Origin: Sphingomonas paeninsulae
GTDB taxonomy: Bacteria > Pseudomonadota > Alphaproteobacteria > Sphingomonadales > Sphingomonadaceae
Reading direction: 5' to 3'
NCBI RefSeq assembly: GCF_003660165.1
Contig: NZ_CP032829.1
Coordinates: forward strand, 1,426,001-1,490,000
DNA: 64,000 nt
The position numbers and the translations under genes were made by a program. Below are positions 50,413-59,394 of the stretch, in pieces. The notes under the pieces are model-generated. The model searched no databases, had not been told where the DNA came from, and was given only the letters and a program-made list of their open reading frames with translations. The first letter of the stretch is position 1. Every line of letters starts with the position of its first letter.

Positions 50413-51279
50413 TCAACGCCTTATGCGGGCGGCCATTGCGATAAAGCGTTCGGCCTCGTCCAGATGAAGCAGTTCCGCCATCTTGCCTTCGACCCGGATC
50501 GCGCCCTTGCCCGCATTTTCGGGAAGCGCGAACGCGGCGATCACGGCATGTGCCCACGACAGTTCGTCGGTGCCGGGCGAAAAAACCTCGTTACAGGGTG
50601 CGATCTGGTCGGGATGGATCAACGTCTTGCCATCGAAGCCGAACAGCCGACCCTGCTCCGCCTCGGTACGAAAGACGCCGAGATCGCGAAATTCGTTGCA
50701 GACCCCGTCGAGAATCACGACCCCGTTGGCGCGAGCGGCGCAGATTGCCAACGTCAGAACAGGCAGGAATGGCGTGCGTTCGGGCGTCAGCCGGGCGCGC
50801 ATTTCCTTGGCAAGATCATTCACGCCCATGATGAACAGCGAAAGCCGCGTGGTTTCGGCGCGTGCGGCGATGGCGTCGAGTTGAGACACGCAGGCGCAGG
50901 TTTCGATCATCGCCCATAGCGCGGTGGATGGTGGGGCATCCTTTAGTGCGGCATCGTAGCGGTCGATGTCGGATGGTGTGGAGACTTTCGGTACCAAGAC
51001 GGCATCGACCCCCGAATGTGCGACTGCCGCCAGATCGTCCGCGCCCCAGGCGGTATCCACGCCATTGACCCGGATTGCGACTTCGCGGTCGCCGAAGCCG
51101 CCCTCTCGAACGGCAGCAATCGCTGCGTCCCGAGCTGAGGCCTTTGCATCGGGGGCAACAGCATCCTCAAGGTCGAGGATGATGATATCGGCGGGAAGAG
51201 TGCGCGCCTTTGCAATCGCCTTCGGATTGGAGGCGGGCAGATAGAGGGCGCTGCGGCGAGGTTGATCGGGGGTTTTCAT
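50413..51279 (-). CDS. HpcH/HpaI aldolase/citrate-lyase family CoA-ester lyase (CitE-like)
   Basis: TIM-barrel protein of 288 residues with RRSALYLPASNPKAIAKA, the metal-binding DIIILDLEDAVAPDAK, AIRVNG and VPKVSTPSDI, and near the C-terminus FGFDGKTLIHPDQI. These are signatures of the citrate lyase beta subunit/malyl-CoA lyase group. It stands alone without citrate-lyase partner genes, so malyl- or citramalyl-CoA cleavage is likelier than true citrate lyase. Substrate uncertain. Confidence 0.85.
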   Translation of the reverse strand: MKTPDQPRRSALYLPASNPKAIAKARTLPADIIILDLEDAVAPDAKASARDAAIAAVREGGFGDREVAIRVNGVDTAWGADDLAAVAHSGVDAVLVPKVSTPSDIDRYDAALKDAPPSTALWAMIETCACVSQLDAIAARAETTRLSLFIMGVNDLAKEMRARLTPERTPFLPVLTLAICAARANGVVILDGVCNEFRDLGVFRTEAEQGRLFGFDGKTLIHPDQIAPCNEVFSPGTDELSWAHAVIAAFALPENAGKGAIRVEGKMAELLHLDEAERFIAMAARIRR

Positions 51280-51325
51280 GTGATTCCGAAAGCGTGCGAT
51301 GTTTGAGTGCCCATCTTAGGCGATC

Positions 51326-51523
51326 TTAGGCAGCGTATTGAGCGCGAATGTGCGAATTGAAATACGCACCAGAGGAATTCGCTGCGAGTAGGCCCCGGTA
51401 TTCTGATTTCGGGACATTGTAATAGGCATACGGTCCGCCGCTTTCGGTAAACCAAACAGTCAAGGTGAGCATCGCTTCATTGTAATCGACCGCGCGAATG
51501 GCGGATGAGGTCAGATATTGCAT
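51326..51523 (-). CDS. KTSC domain-containing small protein
   Basis: A 65-residue protein with the KTSC-type pattern: SSAIRAVDYNEAMLTLTVWF, then YAYYNVPKSEYRGLL and GAYFNSHIRAQY. The fold recurs in small bacterial proteins of unknown function. Ordinary GC content, and it stands between the CitE-like gene and nrdB. Confidence 0.82.
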   Translation of the reverse strand: MQYLTSSAIRAVDYNEAMLTLTVWFTESGGPYAYYNVPKSEYRGLLAANSSGAYFNSHIRAQYAA

Positions 51524-51561
51524 CTATCAACTCCCATAACTTCAATGAGGCGAAGAATCAC

Positions 51562-52635
51562 CTATTCCGCCGCCACACTCTGCCCGAACATATCCATCAC
51601 CTTCGCGCCGACATCTTCGTTTGCCGCTGCTTCGCTTGCCGCTTCGCCTGCGGCCTGTGCGCCCTTGCGGCGGTCGAAGCTGTCCCAGACTTCACCCCAG
51701 TTACCGCGTGTTGCGCCCTTTGAATATTCGGTCGCGCGGGTTTCGAAGAAGTTGGCGTGTTCGACACCGTTGAGCAGTGGGGCGAGCCACGGCAGGGGGT
51801 GTTCCTCGATCATGTAGATCGGTTTGAATCCGAGCTGCCCCAGTCGCCAGTCGGCGATGAAGCGGATGTATTTCTTGATTTCCTTCGGGCTCATGCCGGG
51901 GACCGGACCCTGTTCGAAGGCGAGGTCGATGAACGCGTCTTCGAGGCGGACGGTCTTTTGGCAGGCGTCCATGATATCGTCGCGGACCGATTTGGTCAGG
52001 CAACCGCGTTCGGCACAAAACGCGTGGAACAACTGAATGATGCCCTCGCAATGGAGGCTTTCGTCGCGGATGCTCCAGCTTACGATCTGACCCATGCCCT
52101 TCATCTTGTTGAAGCGCGGGAAGTTCATCAGCATCGCGAAGGATGCGAACAGTTGCAGCCCCTCTGTAAAGCCACCGAACATGGCAAGCGTGCGGGCGAT
52201 ATCCTCGTCCGTATCGACACCGAAGGTCGCCAGATAGTCGTGCTTGTCCTTCATTTCCTTATATTGAAGGAACATGCCGTACTCGCTCTCAGGCATCCCG
52301 ATGGTGTCGAGGAGATGTGAGTAAGCGGCGATGTGGACCGTTTCCATGTTCGAAAATGCGGCGAGCATCATCTTGATCTCGACCGGTTTGAACACGCGGC
52401 TGTATTTCTCGTGGTAGCAATCCTGCACCTCGATATCGGCCTGCGTGAAAAAGCGGAAAATCTGGGTCAGAAGATTGCGCTCATGGTCGGTCAGTTTCTG
52501 CGCCCAGTCGCGGCAGTCCTCTCCGAGTGGCACTTCCTCTGGCATCCAGTGGATCTGCTGCTGGCGTTTCCAGAACTCATAGGCCCAGGGGTATTCGAAG
52601 GGCTTATACTGATTGCGGACTTCGGTGAGGGACAT
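51562..52635 (-). CDS. nrdB: Ribonucleoside-diphosphate reductase beta subunit
   Basis: Class I radical-generating subunit of 357 residues. It carries a diiron site and a tyrosyl radical, seen as the Glu-x2-His-x3-Tyr pattern in METVHIAAY and a later ESLHCEGI. The N-terminus MSLTEVRNQYKPFEYPWAYEF is conserved. It partners the NrdA subunit encoded upstream. The reductase makes deoxynucleotides for replication. A DUF2171 gene on the opposite strand separates the two. Confidence 0.96.
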   Translation of the reverse strand: MSLTEVRNQYKPFEYPWAYEFWKRQQQIHWMPEEVPLGEDCRDWAQKLTDHERNLLTQIFRFFTQADIEVQDCYHEKYSRVFKPVEIKMMLAAFSNMETVHIAAYSHLLDTIGMPESEYGMFLQYKEMKDKHDYLATFGVDTDEDIARTLAMFGGFTEGLQLFASFAMLMNFPRFNKMKGMGQIVSWSIRDESLHCEGIIQLFHAFCAERGCLTKSVRDDIMDACQKTVRLEDAFIDLAFEQGPVPGMSPKEIKKYIRFIADWRLGQLGFKPIYMIEEHPLPWLAPLLNGVEHANFFETRATEYSKGATRGNWGEVWDSFDRRKGAQAAGEAASEAAANEDVGAKVMDMFGQSVAAE

Positions 52636-52740
52636 GATCTATGCCTTCTGCAAGATAAAAAATTGGGCGGGGGTCAGGCGTCGAGGGACCGAATGACCAG
52701 TCAGGCGTTGTGATGTCGAAACCAACCAAAGGAAAAAACG

Positions 52741-52983
52741 ATGGCCGATCTTTCGCAGGTTAAAGAACACGCCGAAGTCATTGGTGCCGATGGCGTTCAT
52801 GTCGGCACGGTGGATCACGTTCAGGGCGACCGTATAAAGCTGACCAAGAAGGACAGCGGACAGGGCGGCCATGAAGGTCATCATCATTATATCTCCGGCG
52901 GACTGGTCGCTGGCGTCGAAGGCGGCAAGGTGCGGTTGAGCGCAAATGCCGACGTCGCCGTGACGTTCGAAGAAGAAGCGTAA
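52741..52983 (+). CDS. DUF2171 domain protein
   Basis: An 80-residue protein with VKEHAEVIGADGVHVGTVDHVQGDRIKL and a His/Gly cluster (GGHEGHHHYI), the DUF2171 signature resembling PRC-barrel-like small proteins. A good Shine-Dalgarno (AAAGGA) precedes ATG 52741. It is transcribed opposite to, and between, nrdB and nrdA. Function unknown. Confidence 0.85.
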   Translation: MADLSQVKEHAEVIGADGVHVGTVDHVQGDRIKLTKKDSGQGGHEGHHHYISGGLVAGVEGGKVRLSANADVAVTFEEEA

Positions 52984-53020
52984 GCCAGACCGATGGCCTC
53001 GCGTGTTACGGCCTCTCGGG

Positions 53021-54925
53021 TCACTGACACGCGAGACATTCGTCGTAATCCTTCTCCGCCAGTTGGATGATCGGCGCGAGTGCGGTGTTGTCCGCCTCTA
53101 CGCCGCCAGCAAAACCGGCGCGCTGGATCGATTTCGAGCGCAAGTAATAGAGTGACTTCACGCCCAGTTCCCACGCGCGGAAGTGGAGCATGAGCAGATC
53201 CCATTTTTCCACATCGGCGGGGATGAACAGGTTCAGCGACTGAGCCTGATCGATATAGGGCGTGCGATCGGCGGCGAGTTCGAGCAGCCAGCGCTGGTCG
53301 ATTTCAAAGCTGGTCTTGTAGGTGTCCTTCTCGTCCTGGCTCAGGAAATCGAGATGCTGGACCGAACCGCCCTGTTCGAGGATCGAGTTCCACACCGCGT
53401 CGCTGTTCTTCGATTTTTCCGACAGTAGCTTTTCCAGATACGGATTGCGGATCGAGAAGCTGCCCGACAGCGTCTTGTGCGTATAGATGTTGGCCGGGAT
53501 CGGTTCGATGCACGCGCTGGTGCCGCCGCAGATGATGCTGATCGACGCGGTCGGCGCGATTGCCATTTTGCAACTGAACCGTTCCATCACGCCGCGATCG
53601 GCGGCATCGGGGCAGGGGCCACGCTCTGTCGCGAGCAGCATCGACGCCTCGTTGGCGGCGGTGCTGATGTGGCGGAAGATTTTGAGGTTCCACGACTTCG
53701 CCATCGCGCCTTCGAAAGCGAGGTTGCGCGCCTGTAGAAAGCTGTGGAAGCCCATCACGCCCAAACCGACCGAACGCTCACGCCCGGCGGAGTATTTGGC
53801 GCGGGCCATTTCAGGCGGCGCGCGGTCGATATAGTCGGTAAGGACGTTGTCGAGGAAACGCATGACGTCCTCGATGAAAACGCGATCGTCCTTCCACTCA
53901 TCCCAGGTTTCGAGATTGAGCGAAGACAGGCAACACACCGCCGTGCGATCATTACCCAGATGGTCGCGACCCGTGGGCAAAGTAATTTCGGAGCAAAGGT
54001 TCGACGTGCTGACCTTCAGGCCAAGTTCACGATGGTGGCGCGGCATGGCGCGATTCACTGTGTCGGCGAACACGATATAGGGTTCACCAGTGGCAAGACG
54101 GGTTTCGACGAGCTTTTGGAACAGGCTGCGCGCATCGACGGTCGCGCGAACGCTGCCGTCCTTGGGCGAAAGCAGGTTCCATTCCGAACCGCTGCGGACT
54201 GCTTCCATAAAGGCATCGGTCAGCAACACGCCGTGATGCAGATTCAGCGCCTTGCGGTTGAAATCGCCCGATGCTTTGCGGATTTCGAGGAACTCCTCGA
54301 TCTCTGGATGTGAAACGTCGAGATAGCAGGCGGCCGAACCGCGACGCAGCGATCCCTGTGAGATTGCGAGGGTCAGCGAATCCATGACGCGGACGAACGG
54401 GATGATGCCGCTGGTCTTGCCGTTGAGGCCAACGGGTTCGCCGATGCCACGGACGTTGCCCCAGTAAGTGCCGATGCCGCCGCCGCGCGATGCGAGCCAG
54501 ACGTTTTCGTTCCAGGTTTCGACGATCCCTTCGAGGCTGTCGGGAACCGAGTTCAGATAGCAGGAGATCGGCAGGCCGCGCCCGGTGCCGCCGTTCGACA
54601 GCACTGGCGTCGAAGGCATGAACCACAATTTCGAGATATAGTCGTAGAGGCGCTGGGCATGGGCGGCATCGTCGGCATAGGCAGAGGCCACGCGCACGAA
54701 CAGATCCTGATAGGATTCACCCGGCAGCAGATAGCGATCGGTCAGCGTTTCCTTGCCGAAGTCGGTCAGCAGGGCATCGCGCGAATGATCGACATCGACC
54801 GGATAAGCCTGAGGCATGATCGTATGCGAATCGGTCTCGGGCCGCGGCTTCGAGGCAGCGACAACCGCTTCCATCAGATCGGCATTCATATCCCGCATCG
54901 CTCCATCACCATCTCGAAAATCCAT
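53021..54925 (-). CDS. nrdA: Ribonucleoside-diphosphate reductase alpha subunit
   Basis: Catalytic subunit of 634 residues. The redox cysteine is in PISCYLN, the thiyl-radical cysteine in NLCSEI, the second redox cysteine in AVCCLSSLNL, and the C-terminal relay in ECLACQ. The substrate-site stretch is APTASISIICGGTSACIEPI. No ATP-cone domain is evident at the N-terminus, so overall activity control by ATP/dATP may be lacking (inference). Tandem NrdR boxes lie upstream. Start ATG 54925. Confidence 0.96.
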   Translation of the reverse strand: MDFRDGDGAMRDMNADLMEAVVAASKPRPETDSHTIMPQAYPVDVDHSRDALLTDFGKETLTDRYLLPGESYQDLFVRVASAYADDAAHAQRLYDYISKLWFMPSTPVLSNGGTGRGLPISCYLNSVPDSLEGIVETWNENVWLASRGGGIGTYWGNVRGIGEPVGLNGKTSGIIPFVRVMDSLTLAISQGSLRRGSAACYLDVSHPEIEEFLEIRKASGDFNRKALNLHHGVLLTDAFMEAVRSGSEWNLLSPKDGSVRATVDARSLFQKLVETRLATGEPYIVFADTVNRAMPRHHRELGLKVSTSNLCSEITLPTGRDHLGNDRTAVCCLSSLNLETWDEWKDDRVFIEDVMRFLDNVLTDYIDRAPPEMARAKYSAGRERSVGLGVMGFHSFLQARNLAFEGAMAKSWNLKIFRHISTAANEASMLLATERGPCPDAADRGVMERFSCKMAIAPTASISIICGGTSACIEPIPANIYTHKTLSGSFSIRNPYLEKLLSEKSKNSDAVWNSILEQGGSVQHLDFLSQDEKDTYKTSFEIDQRWLLELAADRTPYIDQAQSLNLFIPADVEKWDLLMLHFRAWELGVKSLYYLRSKSIQRAGFAGGVEADNTALAPIIQLAEKDYDECLACQ

Positions 54926-55079
54926 CGCACACCCCCAAATTGTTCCGTTTTCGTTCGACTCGGAGGCGAACCTCCTCCTCTATCACAACACCGGGTCAAA
55001 CGGGCAGATTTATCAACCTATCAGCACGTTTTTTCGACAGACACAGAACATCGGTCGCCGAAACGACGCGATACGCCTG

Positions 55080-55126
55080 ATACTATCTATGGTGTCACAC
55101 ACGACCGAAGCCGCTCTATATAGTGC
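55080..55126. promoter_or_regulatory. Tandem NrdR boxes upstream of nrdA
   Basis: Two 16-base sites, ATACTATCTATGGTGT (55080-55095) and CCGCTCTATATAGTGC (55111-55126), match the NrdR consensus ACACTATATATAGTGT at 13 and 12 positions. They are 31 bases apart, three helical turns, as is typical for this repressor of ribonucleotide reductase genes. They lie 155-200 bases upstream of nrdA in a 356-base gap (54926-55281) that also separates nrdA from the divergent fumarase gene. I see no other feature in the gap. Confidence 0.8.
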
Positions 55127-55281
55127 CTCATCTGGGAATATACGCAAGTCTGTAATTTCGATTTTTGCCACTCGGTTCGTCGCAATTTCGATTTAGCCTG
55201 ATGGCGTGGACGTCAGGCGTCGGGGCCGCTATTCGGGCGAAAAGGGCGCAAACCCGACGTATTTCGCCAAAGGGCTTTCAG

Positions 55282-56805
55282 ATGATCACAATTCGCGAAT
55301 CCGACTTGATCGAAAGCGTCGCCGACGCGCTGCAATATATCAGTTATTTTCACCCGATGGATTATATCCGGGCGCTCGGTGTCGCTTACGAAGCGGAGCA
55401 GGGTCCGGCGGCAAAGGACGCCATCGCCCAGATCCTGACGAACAGCCGGATGTGTGCAGAGGGGCATCGGCCCATCTGTCAGGATACCGGCATCGTCACG
55501 GTCTTCATCAAATGGGGGCAGGAGTGCCGGCTGGAATCGACGCGGTCGTTGCAAGAGGTCGTCGATGAAGGCGTGCGGCGCGCTTATCTGTACCCGGAGA
55601 ACAAGCTGCGCGCGTCGATCGTCGCCGATCCTGCGTTCACTCGCGCGAATACCAAGGACAACACGCCGTCGGTCCTGAACGTCGAGATGGTCCCCGGCCA
55701 CCATGTCGAAGTGACCGTCGCGGCCAAGGGCGGCGGCAGCGAAAACAAGAGCAAGTTCGCGATGCTGAACCCGAGCGATTCGATTGTCGACTGGGTGCTG
55801 GAGCAGATCCCGAAGATGGGCGCTGGCTGGTGCCCGCCGGGGATGCTCGGCATCGGGATCGGGGGAACTGCGGAAAAGGCGATGCTGTTGGCGAAAGAGT
55901 CGCTGATGGGCGATATCGACATGGCGCAGTTGAAACAGCGCGGACCGCAGAACGACACTGAAAAGATGCGGATCGAGATTTTCGACAAGGTGAATGCGCT
56001 GGGGATTGGGGCGCAGGGGCTTGGTGGCCTGGCGACGATCCTCGATGTAAAGATCGAAAGCTGGCCGACGCACGCCGCTTCGAAGCCGGTTGCGATGATC
56101 CCGAACTGTGCGGCCACGCGTCATGCGCATTTCCATCTGGACGGGTCGGGGCCGGCGTTTCTGGAGCCACCGAAGTTAAGCGAGTGGCCCGATGTGAACT
56201 GGACGCCGGACAAGGCGGCCAAGCGCGTCAATCTGGACACGCTGACCCGTGAGGAAGTCGCGAGCTGGTTGCCGGGTGATCGCCTGTTGCTGAACGGCAA
56301 AATGCTGACCGGGCGCGACGCAGCCCACAAACGCATTCAGGATATGCTGGCGAAGGGCGAGTCTTTGCCGGTCAGCTTTGCCGGGCGCGTGATCTATTAT
56401 GTCGGGCCGGTCGATCCGATCGAGGGCGAAGTGGTTGGGCCTGCGGGGCCGACGACTGCCACGCGGATGGACAAGTTCACCGAGATGATGCTCGCCGAAA
56501 CCGGACTAATCGCGATGGTCGGCAAAGCTGAGCGCGGCCCCACCGGCATTGCGGCGATCAAGAAGCATAAGGCCGCCTATCTGATGGCGGTCGGCGGTGC
56601 TGCATATCTGGTGGCGCGGGCGATCAAGGCGTCGACGGTTGTTGGATTCGCCGATCTGGGCATGGAGGCGATCTATGAGTTCACGGTTGAGGATATGCCG
56701 GTGACGGTCGCTGTCGATGCGACCGGGGAAAGCGTCCACCAGACCGCGCCGCTCGTTTGGCAAAAGAAGATCGCCGAGGAGCGATTGCTGCTGGAGAGCG
56801 TTTAA
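55282..56805 (+). CDS. Fumarate hydratase, class I (iron-sulfur)
   Basis: Oxygen-sensitive [4Fe-4S] fumarase of the TCA cycle, 507 residues. The N-terminal half carries GHRPICQDTGIVTVF and VAAKGGGSENKSKF, the middle PNCAATRHAHF, and the C-terminal beta domain GRVIYYVGPVDP with GPTTATRMDKFTEMML. ATG 55282 gives the conserved MITIRESDLIESVADALQYI-type start; the longer frame upstream runs through the NrdR-box gap. Confidence 0.95.
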   Translation: MITIRESDLIESVADALQYISYFHPMDYIRALGVAYEAEQGPAAKDAIAQILTNSRMCAEGHRPICQDTGIVTVFIKWGQECRLESTRSLQEVVDEGVRRAYLYPENKLRASIVADPAFTRANTKDNTPSVLNVEMVPGHHVEVTVAAKGGGSENKSKFAMLNPSDSIVDWVLEQIPKMGAGWCPPGMLGIGIGGTAEKAMLLAKESLMGDIDMAQLKQRGPQNDTEKMRIEIFDKVNALGIGAQGLGGLATILDVKIESWPTHAASKPVAMIPNCAATRHAHFHLDGSGPAFLEPPKLSEWPDVNWTPDKAAKRVNLDTLTREEVASWLPGDRLLLNGKMLTGRDAAHKRIQDMLAKGESLPVSFAGRVIYYVGPVDPIEGEVVGPAGPTTATRMDKFTEMMLAETGLIAMVGKAERGPTGIAAIKKHKAAYLMAVGGAAYLVARAIKASTVVGFADLGMEAIYEFTVEDMPVTVAVDATGESVHQTAPLVWQKKIAEERLLLESV

Positions 56806-56812
56806 CCCTAGC

Positions 56813-56842
56813 CGCTTCCCTTCGACAGGCCCAAGGGAAGCG
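56813..56842. repeat. Short palindrome after fumarase, REP-like
   Basis: Ten-base arms CGCTTCCCTT and AAGGGAAGCG with a ten-base loop that includes CGACAGGCCC. It shares CGCTTCCCT...CGACA elements with the 21006-21086 repeat and looks like a degenerate relative. It may also stabilise or end the fumarase transcript. Confidence 0.5.
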
Positions 56843-56911
56843 ATTGATATCATTTCGGCTGATGGTTGAGGGTGGAAACAGCATCCTCGCAACGGAAATC
56901 AGGGGTCAACC

Positions 56912-58087
56912 ATGCAGCGCGCGATCAGGGTTTTCGGAAGCGTACTGTTGTGGGCAGTAGTCGCCCTGTGTTGCGCGATCATCGTTGTTCCGCGCTTCCT
57001 CGACCGGATCTATTATGAGGGGCCGGCATCGCCCCACTTCGACACGGCACGCTTTTTCAATCCCGATGGTGAGGACACGGCGGCACCGCCCACCGGGGGC
57101 AGCCGCACAAATTTCTTCGTGCGCTATTTCCTGCAAGATGACGGTCGGCCGCTCTGGCCGACCCATGTGGCGGTCACGCCAAGCAAGCCTGCCGCCCGCG
57201 TCGATGGACAGCGCATGGTCGTGACGTGGATCGGACACGCCACCGTGCTGATTCAGACGCAGGGGCTGAATATCCTGACCGACCCGATCTGGGCCAACAC
57301 CTCTGGCCCCTATGGTTTCGGGCCAAGGCGTGTCACCGAACCGGGCGTGCGCTTTGTCGATCTGCCGAAAATCGACGTCGTGCTAATCAGTCACGACCAT
57401 TATGATCATATGAGCCTGCCCATGCTCAGACAATTATGGGGTCGCGATAAGCCACTCATCATAACAAGCCTCGGTAACGACAAGGTGATGGCGGGCGTGA
57501 AGTCGGTCGCGCGCGACTGGGGCGGGCGCGTCAATGTGCGTCCGGGCATCGACGTTATCGTCACGCGAAATCACCATTGGGGCACGCGTTTCATGGCCGA
57601 CCGCAACCGCGCGCTATGGTCCAGTTTTGTCGTGACATTGCCCGGCGGCAATCTGTTCTTTGCGGGCGACACAGGCTTTGGCGATGGAAAATGGCCTGCA
57701 GAGGCGCGCGCTTATGGCCCGATCCGGCTGGCGCTGCTGCCGATCGGCGCGTTCCGGTTCCTTCCCGGCCAGATGAGCATCGCCAGCCATATCGGACCGA
57801 TCGATGCAGCCGAAGTGTTCCAGAGGCTTGGTGCATCGCGGGCGATTGCGATTCATTGGGGGACGTTCCGCCTGAGCTACGAAGCGCGTGATACGCCGCC
57901 GAAACTGCTTGATGCGGTGATGAAATGCCGTACCGATATTGGTGGGGGGCGAGCGTTTACCGCGGTCGCTCCCGGTGTTGCGACCGAAGTAGCGTCGATG
58001 TTGCCCGAACCGGCGATGGCCGCGCCGGTTACCCGCGATCAGGTCATTCACTGTCTGGACACGCCGCAAGTCCGTGCCTTGCGTTAA
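56912..58087 (+). CDS. MBL-fold metallo-hydrolase (NAPE-PLD/UlaG-like)
   Basis: A 391-residue protein. An N-terminal membrane helix (about 5-28) anchors a periplasmic-facing metallo-beta-lactamase domain. Zinc ligands are seen in ISHDHYDHMS (HxHxDH at 161-166), NHHWGT, FAGDTGFGDG and AIHWGTFRLS. The GHATVLIQTQGLNILTDPIW stretch is typical of NAPE-PLD-like members. The substrate is unknown; phospholipid or a lactone is possible. Its stop overlaps the amidase stop. Confidence 0.82.
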   Translation: MQRAIRVFGSVLLWAVVALCCAIIVVPRFLDRIYYEGPASPHFDTARFFNPDGEDTAAPPTGGSRTNFFVRYFLQDDGRPLWPTHVAVTPSKPAARVDGQRMVVTWIGHATVLIQTQGLNILTDPIWANTSGPYGFGPRRVTEPGVRFVDLPKIDVVLISHDHYDHMSLPMLRQLWGRDKPLIITSLGNDKVMAGVKSVARDWGGRVNVRPGIDVIVTRNHHWGTRFMADRNRALWSSFVVTLPGGNLFFAGDTGFGDGKWPAEARAYGPIRLALLPIGAFRFLPGQMSIASHIGPIDAAEVFQRLGASRAIAIHWGTFRLSYEARDTPPKLLDAVMKCRTDIGGGRAFTAVAPGVATEVASMLPEPAMAAPVTRDQVIHCLDTPQVRALR

Positions 58088-59004
58088 CGGGCGGCCGTCC
58101 TTCGCGCGAACTGGATATCGACCGCGCGCCGGACGGCCAGCGCAATTGCTGCCTTTCCCTCTGGCGACACCAGCCGGGCAACGTCGACCGGATTGGTGAC
58201 ATAGCCGACCTCGAACAAAATGGCGGGCGTGTCGGGGGCTTTTAAAACCGCAAAACCAGCCATCCGGTGAAATTCACCCCGGAACGGCACTGACCCGGTC
58301 GCCTCTCGACGCAACACATCGGCAAATCGCGACGATGCGTTCATCGTTTCTCGCTGGGCGAGGTCGATGAGGATCGACGACACGTCCGAACCCTGACCCG
58401 ATAAATTAACGCCGTTGATGATGTCGGCCTTATTCTCGCGCGCTGCCAGACGCCCTGCGGTCGCGTCAGACGCCACTTCGGACAGCGTATAGATCGTCGC
58501 CCCCGTTGCCCCGGTCATCGGTGCACTATCGGCGTGAACTGAAATGAACAGGTCGGCCTTTAGCTCGCGCGCAATCTGGGCGCGTTCCTGCAACACCAGA
58601 AAACGGTCGTCGTCGCGAGTCAGCGCGACCCGGACGCGCCCGCCGCGCACCAGCTCGTCCCGTATTGCGCGGGCAACAGATAGAGTGATGTCCTTCTCAC
58701 GCGTACCATCGGTCGATGAAACCGCGCCCGGATCATGCCCGCCGTGCCCCGCGTCGATCACGACGAGTGGCCGATCGGCCCGGCCCGCCACGACCGGACG
58801 GGGCAGGCCCGGTTCCGGCGGATCGAGCAAAATGTTGAGGCTGTAGCGACTGTGGGGCGGTCGTGAGCTTCGCGCTGTCCCGGCAGCCAGAGTCGGACGT
58901 TCTACCTGTAAAGCATCGGTCAGCACCGCGTCACCGCCGTTCCCCGTAATTCCGGGTGGCGACAAAAGACCGAGCATGGCCGATATGATGATCGCCGTGG
59001 GCAT
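58084..59004 (-). CDS. N-acetylmuramoyl-L-alanine amidase (AmiC-like)
   Basis: Zn-dependent amidase_3 enzyme that splits peptide stems from glycan strands during cell separation. The 306-residue protein has a hydrophobic N-terminal segment, then VVIDAGHGGHDPGAV with His87, Glu103 in REKDITL, SVHADSA and the C-terminal FEVGYVTNP, which supply zinc and catalytic residues. No AMIN domain is seen before it. It is divergent from rne, leaving a 390-base gap. Start ATG 59004. Confidence 0.9.
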   Translation of the reverse strand: MPTAIIISAMLGLLSPPGITGNGGDAVLTDALQVERPTLAAGTARSSRPPHSRYSLNILLDPPEPGLPRPVVAGRADRPLVVIDAGHGGHDPGAVSSTDGTREKDITLSVARAIRDELVRGGRVRVALTRDDDRFLVLQERAQIARELKADLFISVHADSAPMTGATGATIYTLSEVASDATAGRLAARENKADIINGVNLSGQGSDVSSILIDLAQRETMNASSRFADVLRREATGSVPFRGEFHRMAGFAVLKAPDTPAILFEVGYVTNPVDVARLVSPEGKAAIALAVRRAVDIQFARRTAAR

Positions 59005-59394
59005 TAACCATCCATGCCGTGTCTACCCCTGCCGGGTCCAGCGTTTCATGATTTTACCGTTGCGAGTCGGATATTTCAGGCGAACGGCCGCGACTTGCTC
59101 CCGTATGACATGACTGCTACCACTTGTGGCACAACGGTTCGGGGGAACCCGTCCGAACTGTTTTTACAGACCGCGCAGCCGATTCTCTCGGCCCGGTCAC
59201 TCAGGTTGAAGCTCGCATGATGCATGGTTTTCCGCATGACCGCACGGCTTTCCAAAGCGCAGCGGCTTGCCGGATCGTGAACCCGGCGCACGTCGCCCGG
59301 CATGCAAAGCGAGCAGAGGCAATTTCCATTCCATCCAGCCGGACGGGCGAGGTGCGCGGGTTCGCATCTTCGTTACCGTCCCGGAGACACTTAA
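59005..59394. other. Gap between the amidase gene and rne, probable long rne leader
   Basis: A 390-base gap with no coding potential that I can support. It must hold the promoters of the two divergent genes. A hairpin followed by a T-run lies at 59137-59165. RNase E mRNAs elsewhere have long autoregulatory leaders, so a control role is plausible but not shown. A Shine-Dalgarno-like GGAG lies just before the rne ATG. Confidence 0.5.
59137..59165 (+). terminator. Terminator-like hairpin in the rne leader
   Basis: Arms GTTCGG and CCGAAC with a ten-base GC-rich loop are followed by TGTTTTTA. It lies 230 bases upstream of the rne start, and the nearest plus-strand gene ends more than a kilobase upstream. 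It could be an attenuator in the rne leader or a terminator for an unseen transcript. Confidence 0.4.
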
